The notes beneath the pieces are model-generated. The model had not been told where the DNA came from, ran no database searches, and saw only the letters and a program-made list of their open reading frames with translations. The position numbers and the translations under genes are program-made. Positions 44,343 through 54,637 of a stretch of 64,000 bases of DNA are shown here, piece after piece (position 1 is the stretch's first letter; every line of letters starts with the position of its first letter). The stretch covers positions 21,129,259 through 21,193,258 of the forward strand of contig CM069447.1 of the NCBI GenBank assembly GCA_035610835.1, read 5' to 3'. This stretch comes from Ophiura sarsii. Taxonomy: Eukaryota > Echinodermata > Ophiuroidea > Amphilepidida > Ophiuridae.

Positions 44343-47054
44343 GTGAGTCTATTAATGGAAGTGTCATCCCTTTTATCTATCAAGTTTAAGACTATTGAAT
44401 ACAAGTATATAAAAATATATATTTATAGAAAGGAAATTTGATAAGGAATCCGATGGTGACTTCAATGTGATACCAAATAAACTACATTTTGAAAAATGAA
44501 CCAAAAGGCAATATATGTAACCCACATTTGTCAGACATAAAAAACAGAATTTGGTAATCTGTTCTAACATTTGAATTTTGTAAACAAGACAATTTGGTCT
44601 AGGATCGGGTATTGCTAAAAACCATACCAAATCCATTCACCAGTGTCCATTCAAAATCAAGGTAATATTTTTATGAAATTCCCGATAGAAACATGATCAA
44701 TTCATTATAATACATTCCTCAATATGCATTATTATTATGTATTTTGTTTATGACGCTTTTTAAAACTACTTGAAAGGAATTATATAAGTGTAAAAAATGT
44801 CAAAACAAATTATGCTTCATAACCTCTTGTAACGTTTACGTTTGATGAATTTCCCGTAGTTAGTTTTAGGTGTTTTTTTAAATAATGATTGGCCTAAAAA
44901 TACCGAAGATCAATTGATCTCAATGTAAGAGTTTGGATTTTCTTTTTGGAATAATTCGGTCAGATTGCCCAAGAGAGAAAAAATGTCCTTTTGGGGGCTT
45001 TTAAACACCGTTGTTACTATGTTGATGCGTAACTTGCTTAACTGAATGCCAGGGCGTTGAACTCTGCTGCATTAGAACTCGCAAATTGTTTTGTTTCCCA
45101 GCTGTTTCAGCATGATCAATGTGAATTGTCATGCTCATGCATGCTCCGTATCAATGTGCATTTCCCTGTTCCCGCGCTCCCCGTAAAGCTAGTTACAGGG
45201 ATCTCTACACTATAACGTCTATTTTCCTGTGCCAACGCTTCCGTACAGTGCGCTTCCGTACAGTGCGTTTCTCTGTACTTGTATAAAGGCCCCTCAATGG
45301 GGTACGCTTGACCATAATACAAACCTGGATATTTAATGAGAGAATAACAATGTTTAACAGTTGCTTCGTTTTTAGGAGACCCATTGTACGTGTAATACTG
45401 TGATGAGAATACTCTTAAACGCAATTGGATATTCCATTTCAAATCCATACTCCCCCTGTGGAAGAAATATGTATTCATTATCTTCCACAGGGAGTGTGAA
45501 TACTAAATGGGATTAACTGCATGGATGACTCCATTTGACAGAAACTCACTGTTTGAAGTTATCCCGTACGCCATTCTTAAAACTATGTTATCCATTTGAA
45601 CTGTGTTTTCCCTCTAGATGACTTTATGTGTCATGCGACTGGTTTTGAGCCTACTGACAGTGGTATCACGGATACTAATAATACCCTAACCGACGTCAGT
45701 TTTACCGACGGATATTCTTCTATGACCGACACCGCCACCGACAATCCTGATGACGCTTGCATTGGAGGATCCGTCGTAGGAATACGAGGGCCGATATTGT
45801 GGTTACTTGTGGGACGAGCTGTTTTTGGTGTTGGACAGTCGCTCTTTTACCCGATCATGCTTTCCTATCTAGATGATATTGTTCAGCGAGATCGAACTGT
45901 GTTTGGGTACTACAATATTGAGTTATTTATTATACATTTTGTTCACTGTATGTAGAGGTTTTGTGGGGTTATTTAGTTACCTCTATAGGTATTAAAACAT
46001 ATTTTGGAGACCGCAAAAGTTGCCAGTATCGGTCGATACTGGTACGATTTTACTGTTCCAGTATCGGTCAATACTGGAACACCAAATTGTATTCCAGTAC
46101 CGGGCGATACTGGTACACATGATACCAGTGTGATTTGTCCCAGTATTGAACGATACTAGTACACATATTTATATGAGCCAGTATCGGACGATACTGGAAC
46201 ACTAACTTTGTACCAGTATCAAACGATATTGGGTGTTCCAGTGTCTGACGATCAGACGATACTAGTACAGTCCAGAATCTGGGACATAAAGTACACTTTT
46301 TCCGTCTTTTAGAGGGACCATTTATCACTTATCCAACAGATTAGTGATTACACCCATCAAACCTTTAAGCTTTACTAACAACATCACCAGTATCGATTTA
46401 ATCGGGGACATGATTTTTATTCTAAGAAGAGGTTGCATCGTTGTTCCGCTCACGTATTAATTTGCCGTAAACAACATTTTGAATAGGGAGAAACCTATAC
46501 ACACTATTTATTATTCATGTATACGATTTATACCATCACTATATTGATTAAAGTATTTTAAAAAAACCACCTAAGCCAGATTGGTTTGCATAGCTATAAT
46601 TACGATTCACTTATGGTGCGGAATATTACACGTTCGAATCCTTGTTCAACCTCTCTTTCTTGCGATTAAATCATTTTATTAAGTGAGTAAGCTATTCGAT
46701 TAGCGAAATGATTAACGTTTTAAACTGAAGTTAGAGAACTACTACACGTATATCGCCATATACATAACATAACCTTCTCCCACGACGTTTACGTATGTCC
46801 CATAGGTACTTATTTTGCAATGCGGTCTAAGATATATAAATTAACACTTTCCACTTTACCAAATACAATACAGATTTTTCAGAAGCGTTTCCCAAATTTC
46901 AAGGTCTATCTCAAGGATCACTGCACCAATAATAGGCATGTTTATACTTATATCAATGCATTTCACACGGGGATTCCAAATATGGTAATTAACATGAATA
47001 TTTCTGAAATTTTGAAATGTTTTGTGAAATGTTGGAATGTCGTCTGCAAAGTGT

Positions 47055-47085
<31 letters not shown>

Positions 47086-50000
47086 TTTATTTCTTATATA
47101 GCGCAATTACATCAAAAAGAACTCAAGGCGCTTTACAAAGATACATTAAAAGCGTAAAGCACACGTCATGGCAGCAATATATAAATATACAATATTAAAA
47201 TTCCGATAACAACAAGATAAAATACTGTATGAATATTGCACAGTTAAGTCTAAATAAGAAGAGCAACCACAGACAACGGGGATAACTGTGAAATATACAT
47301 AAGTAAAAATGGGAATAGTTAAAAAGCGTGATGCACAGAACACATATTGCACAATCAGTGTTGCATCAATATTAAAGCACGAAAAAGAGTGAAATGTGCA
47401 TTGCAATTACAATATTCCGAATTAACAACCATAATACATACACACAGCAAAATATTAAACACAGGCAAAATGTATATTAAAACACATGATGTCAAAAAAT
47501 ATTAAAACCGCCTAAAAAGTCGACTGTTCACAAAAAACATAAATAAATGAAATATAATACAGCTGAGTACCTGGGAAACAATTTATACTGTAATTTTGCT
47601 GATTAATCTGTACACGCATAACCGAGGAAATCAGTGAACCAGTTATGATCCAACATATCATTTTCTGTCAATATGTTATGGAAATCAAGACTCATACATG
47701 TATATATTTATCAAATACAGGTAGAATCCACGCGTTATGCAAAATAAACGGTATTGTAATAGTACCAGTATCTTTAATGGTTTAGCCTTGGTGTAAGACA
47801 GCGCGAAACTAACCTAGCACCAAATCCTCTATTGAGGGATTAACGAATTATACAGCTTTAATCCGTAATACTGTAGTATGGAAACTAGTCTAACCTATAA
47901 ATATCTTACACCAAGGATACACCATTTTAATACTAATTTAAAAAATTCAAAATTACTAGAATGGTACATACGTGTGTAAGTGATTTGTACGTAATACTTA
48001 CACCTTACACGGTAGTCTCAAAAGTTACATTTGCAATACTACACGTTACAAGCACCAATCAAACATCATCGTTTTTGTGATGTGTATATAGCCTATTGTT
48101 TTGAAATATTGTTTTCATAATTGGTTTTACAAAGTCCGAAAGACGAACATTTATTAGGTAATTGATAATCAAACATTGATTTGGTGAACAACATTTGGTG
48201 TACTACAGTGACTGGCTGTAATAACGGTCCGGTCATCCGAAATGACCAAATTTACCGACGGACAACCAGTTTTCCTTGCCGATCATCCGGCTGATAACCA
48301 AAATTTTGTTGACACCAACAGGTTATATTTAAATGATTAAATACTACTGCTAATTCGAGCTCAAAATTCCATTATTTCACAAATGTATACTTCCGTTGTA
48401 AATTGTAAACAGAAAATCTGATTACGAAGCACGTGGTTACGAATCTCTGACCGCTATAATTATCTCCCGTTGTACAAACCGAACTGTAATTGAGAATATA
48501 GTGGAAGCCTCATCTACCGAGTTCGCTGAAGCGCGATTTTAGTTAATTTCAGTATTCAATGCTTACAACTTTGTCTTCGTAAACGGTGATATTTCACTTC
48601 CGGGTTTGCAAAATAGCGAACAAGCATCAATCCATACTTTCTTCGGCGGCAGAATCGTTTAAAAAAGATCTTTGACATTTGCCAGTGAACAACTGAACAA
48701 ATTCGGATAACCAAAAATGTTGCCAGGTAACCAAAATCTCAACCTAGGTTATCCGCTGGATAACCAATTTATGTTTTATATTTCTAACACACTGGCTACG
48801 TCACTATGTAATACCACCGACGAAGTCTCACGTATGAATCAGTTATACGTATGAGCCTTTCGTCCTAGTTATGCAGTGTTGCCTTACACATTTATACTAT
48901 CGGTGTTACACTTTCACAGCTGGGATATGGATCGCAAGCTTTATAGGACCGTTCGTTGGGATTGCTCTTGGTGGGTATATCTTATCCTACTACGTTGACT
49001 TCGACCGTATTTCAAACGACAGAATACCAAAGGGCATACCAGTGCAGGATCCGCGATGGATCGGGGCGTGGTGGGTAGGATTTGTTGCCTCGGGTATCGG
49101 TTTGCTTATACTGGCCATACCGACACCGTTATACCCAAGGAATCCTTATAAAGAGCAGAGTAATGAACAGAAACACGAGCAGGAGCAACGTGAATTAATT
49201 GGTTGGCGACAAAAGTTCAAAGGTACTACAGCATGTATAATCTATTTCCTTTCCTCGAGACAGTGACGTCACTGCGTTATTCCCTGATCAAATTATAACA
49301 AACGCACCACACACTCGCGTGCGTAATGGCTCAGCTGGTAAAGTAGCGCTAGTCCAGAGGAAGAGTGATAGAGTATAAGTCATGCTCAGAGATTCAGTAG
49401 GTATTATATAATATCAGTTATGCACAAAGGATGAATCCAGAATAGTGTTTATGTTACTGCACGTAGCATACAGTATTTGATGAAACTTCTTTTAAGATGC
49501 ATTTTCAACTGCCGAATAACATTTATACCAATATTACATGCGTTCTCCAACTCCCACATTAGGCAGGCCAGTGGTAATGCCCTAAAGCACTATGTTGATA
49601 TAAATCCCACACCTGCCCTTGCTAGTCAGCAGACTAATAGCTGAAGAACATCAATGTCTTCAGTTTGTAATGTTAACACTTTCCACGCGGCTATTGGTTT
49701 TAACATATAAAAAAAAAATCAAAATCTATCTCAAGGATTACTGAACCAATACGAGGCATGTTTGTACTTATTTCAATGCATTTCACATGGTGATTCCAAA
49801 TATGGTTATAAAATTTAACAATTTTGACATCTTTTAAACAGTTTCAGACATTTTGGAATGTCGTCTGCAGTCACCTGCTGCGTGGGAAGTGTTAAGGCAG
49901 TGTAACATAATTTGACTAACTGGACCGTTTCATCCAACCCTAATGTTATTTTTATGCTTCAGAATTTGGTTCAGAATAAAGACGTATCGTGATCAAATCC

Positions 50001-53000
50001 TTTATAATGATATAATGACAACTAGCCTGCATGATCTGGGAATTAGAGAATTTATGACCGGCCAAGTCGCTGTTATAAAGTTATTATACAGTGGAAAGTA
50101 ATGTGATAATGCTGCTTAAAGATGTAACTAAATTAACCCTATTTTAAATTTTATGTTTCAGAATTTGGTTCAGAATTCAAACGTATCGTGACTAATCCCT
50201 TTATAATGTTCTACACCCTCTGGTCGATTGCCAATGTTGCCATACCAGGAATATTGGGTACATTAATTTTTAAATATGCAGTTGTAGCATATGGGTTTAC
50301 GCCTACATTCATAGCGCAAATATACGGTGAGTTTCTATTTTGTTATCGTTCACGCACAAATTGCTGATTTTCGATTATACGGTGATTTAAATTTAGAATA
50401 CATTTAAGAATTTGCTGGTTATTTTCATCAAGGCCATTCTAGACACTCTCCTGGTGTTTGCAGGCGTGGTCATACTGGACAAGTTGGGCGCAAAACGTGA
50501 AGTATGCATCGGTTGCATATGGATTTTCGCCTGTAGGCCTTTCACAAATACATGGTAAGTTGCTATTTGTTATAGACGGTTATCTACATTTAAAATACAT
50601 TCAATAACTTGCTGGTTCCTTTCATCAATTCTAACCTTCGCATCCCCATACATGTAAAAATGTTGATACCATTTTTAATTATAGATAGATAAGTTCATAG
50701 ATTAAGAAATTACAAACTTAATTAACAAAATGAGTGATATGCTCTACAGCGTGTATCAAAAAGAAGCAACATTTTACAAAGGTAAAATTATAAAAAGAAA
50801 ACGATATTTCAAAATAATATGTTATACATCACAAATCGACCCAATTTTACTGTACGTCACTATGGAATACAATCGACCAGACGTCTCGATGTTATAGCAC
50901 CACCTTATATGAATTACTTGTTTGCATATTGACAGCTGTTGTGTTTGCCCCCGCCACCATCATTGGTATAACCATTTCTGCCGTGATCAGTCATTATGTT
51001 GTGAATCTACGTCGATCATGTATGATACTGGTGGTCATTGTTGTGATACTCATAGGTTTACATGCTGTCATGCTAACTGTTGGATGTGAAAACCAACCGA
51101 TAGGCGGGGTGCATCAACCTTACCATGATTTGCTGTCACAGTCTGGTGATAGTAAACTTCGTAATGGGTAAGCATGAATGTTTGATGTTTAACAATTTCA
51201 ACGCGGCTAAACAAAACAGATTACAAAACAAATGTTTAAGACAACTTTCCAAACTTTCAAGATCTATCTCAACGATTATTGAACCAATATTAGGCATATT
51301 TGTACTTGTTTTAATGTATTTCCCATGGTGATTACAAAATATGGTAATCAAATTCAATAATTTTGATATTTTTGAAACATTTTGTGGAATGTCGTATGCA
51401 GACGCCTGCCACGTGAGATTGTTAAAGAAGAACATTGAGCATTAATTGTTAGAAATATAATTATCGAGACGAAATTGCGACACTATATAGAACAAAACAT
51501 CATTCTTGTCACATAAACGAATAAAAACCGCCATCTCTCAACATGCAATTTTAAAAATTCGCGGCGATCGAAAGTCCCGGTGTCGATGACGTCATGGTTA
51601 TCGGTGCTCAAATTTTTCATCGACACCGGGACTTTTGATTGCCGCGAATTTAAAAATTGCATGTTGAGAAATGGCGATTTTTATTCGTTCTTGTCATAAG
51701 TGTGGTGTTTTGTTCTACATAATTACAAAAGTTGAGCTCGATAGTTATTTTTCTAACATGTAATGCACAATGTTTTTGTGACATTTTGAAATGTCGTCTG
51801 CAGACGCTTGCCGCGTGGAAATGGTTAACACTTGCAGCGCCCGTGTAACATTTATGCTATTTGGGTACTGTGGTATACTATGAGGCATGTTAGGCTTTGA
51901 TCATATAACGGTACATAATGGACGACGTTTCGGGCACGTTTCGCGCTTAACGTCGTGCAATAAATTGAGGCCCCTAGATCTAAAAGAGGGTTAAGTCACA
52001 ATCTTGTGAAATTGTAGTTAGTATCAGTTTTCTGCTACAAGGAGGATCTCTGCACCCTCTGTTCAAATGTTAAAGTTAAGCCATGCGTTAAAGCTGTGTA
52101 AGAATCCATGGGAGGTAGAACCCGAGTGGGTCAAGTCCACACATGGACACAATGAAACCCAGTTTTTGCCATTTTTCTCAATGTGACTTAACCCTCTTTT
52201 AGCACTAGGGTCCTCAATTGTTCTCATCACCCGCATTTGTATAATTTTTCCAGTGCAACGCAGTTCCACGACATTTAGGTACTTAATTGTATGGCTGAAA
52301 ATGAGTTAAATTTAGCACTTGAAGATCGTTATAATAAATTATATTGCTTTTAAAGGCTGCCGAATTAGCGGCCATCTTGAATAGGCGACTATCTTGAAAG
52401 TGTTTATAAGGCAACAGATATGTATGAACATATCCAAAAAGCGTTTTTAAAGAATGGCAGACACGATAGGAATGGGCAGATATTTAGGTACAGATTAGAC
52501 GAGGATGTGCTTCAGCTTTAGCTCAAGTCCAGGAATACAATAGCTGTCAGGCCGTGTTCAGCATGTTCAGTGCATGCATGGTGTATTATCGTGCCCAGTC
52601 TTTTCTGTGGACCAACAAGACAACATTGAAACTTCTGTCGCCTATGCTGTTGCGCGAAAAATAGTCAGATAACGTAGAGCAATCTTACTACTACCAATTG
52701 TTTTTCACCTACACCCCTCCCCCCCACCTCCCACCCCTTACGCGATTTTGTCTCCATACCTGCAGATTATCTTGTAACAATGACTGCGCATGTTCAGAAA
52801 ACGTGTTTGAACCTGTATGTGGAACGGATAGTGTAACATATCTGTCACCCTGTCTCGCCGGCTGTCAGCGGAAAATGGCGGGAAACCACTCGTGGATTGT
52901 GGTATGAAACTCTTGTTTTAATATATTTAAGATATTATAATAATATTTACTTGAATAGTAATTAATTGACATATCGTACCAAACACTATGTTATACTGCA

Positions 53001-54597
53001 TTGACTGTAGTATTACATACCAAAGACCCTGAAGCCATAAAGTGTCTTGTTTTTCAAGTTATACTTTGAATCGAGGTGAACATTTAAATCGCTATCAATT
53101 TAGGGGGATATTTAATTGTTTACATAGTCTGTAGAGTATTAAATTTCATTTTTTGTATAGATGAGGTGACCTATGATGTCATGTATTTACAAATGGGACA
53201 CCCTCTGTTGTTTCCCTCCAGGCAGGATATACAGTAAAGTTAATGAAGACAACATGAAATTTCTTTCGAATGAATTGTAAAACTCATTTAGTGTTAGTTT
53301 TTTTGTGTTAAATGCGATAGTTTATAGTATTCCTAATCAAGTTTAAAGACAGTTTTGATAACAATTTGTTGTGACACCACAATCTAGTTAGAAAACCTGA
53401 TCTGGCCTATGTAAACTATAGGAACTCTTGCCCGGTGAGTTTTGTCTCAAACCAACAGAGGGCGCCCTAAATGTCAACAAATGTCACCTCACCTATACAC
53501 CGACACCTGATAAAGCATAGGACAAACATACAATGATTCGTTGAGTGAAACTGGCTCTATTTTTTTACCTTGCTTGTATATACAGGCCTATAAAGACTGT
53601 TCCTGCATTAACCCCGGCGACGAGGCTAGGTCAATGGCAACATCCGGGTTATGTGAATTCCAGTGTTCCAGTTTTAAGCTATACCTGTTCATCGGGACTA
53701 CAGCCCTCTTAGGAACGTTTGGGTTCATACCTGTCAATATTGGACTGGTACTAGTTCTTCGGTAAGATTAATTATGTTACTTTCCGAATAAGCATTATCC
53801 AATGATATTACTTCAGATTCAGTCACGCAATGTCAATGGCGGCGCCACGGGGGAGGGGGAGGCACGAGGAAAATTTCCTCTCCCCAAGTCACGATCCTTG
53901 CCCCACCCCACTTGCCCAAGCCCACCTCATTTCCCCCAACAATCGAAAATATAAACTTTGTCAATATTACTAAAAGTAGCTTAACATTTTTCTGAAATTT
54001 CTGATAATTCTGGCAATTTAGACATTAAAAGCCAACACTTTCGATTTTTCTTCGCTTGCCTACCCTCGTTTGACCCCTAAAATGTGCCACTGCTCATTGT
54101 ATCTTTTTAGGCAGCATAATACCCAAATCATTTTAATCCTGAGTATCAGTATCAAAGAAATCGTACATTTTACAATTACAGGGTTATGTTATTCCAGGTC
54201 AACGAAGAATACATGAGTAAATCATGCAAGGCGACGTTTTCATAACCATACCGGATGACAACATGTTGCACGCGGTCAAATAAGAGTACGATAACCATAT
54301 ACAACAACATTTGTGATCTCATTTACATCCACACGGCGCACAACCGTCTTGAAACGTAGAAATTTTAAATCAATAAATTGACTAAATAAGAATTTCTTTA
54401 TGTATTTCTCTAGAGAGAAGCCAAAGAAGATTTTAAGGTGTTTCCACATTGCATTACGTGAACGCCGGCCAACTAAAGCTATTTTCACACGATGCATTTG
54501 CCGAGCTTTTAGAAATAAGAAAAAGGAACACTGATAACTAATTGATTAAATGATGTAAACTAGAACCTAAGAGATCCAACGATATAAGCGCTATTAA

Positions 54598-54637
<40 letters not shown>

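Noticed and set aside
45116..45478. 120-codon minus-strand frame in SLCO intron 1
   Set aside because: Contains a duplicated CTTCCGTACAGTGCG block and part of a hairpin element; no domain.
50463..50560. Frame GVVILDKLGAKREVCIGCIW as a possible SLCO exon
   Set aside because: The alternative frame clearly duplicates the end of exon 4, so this one is chance.
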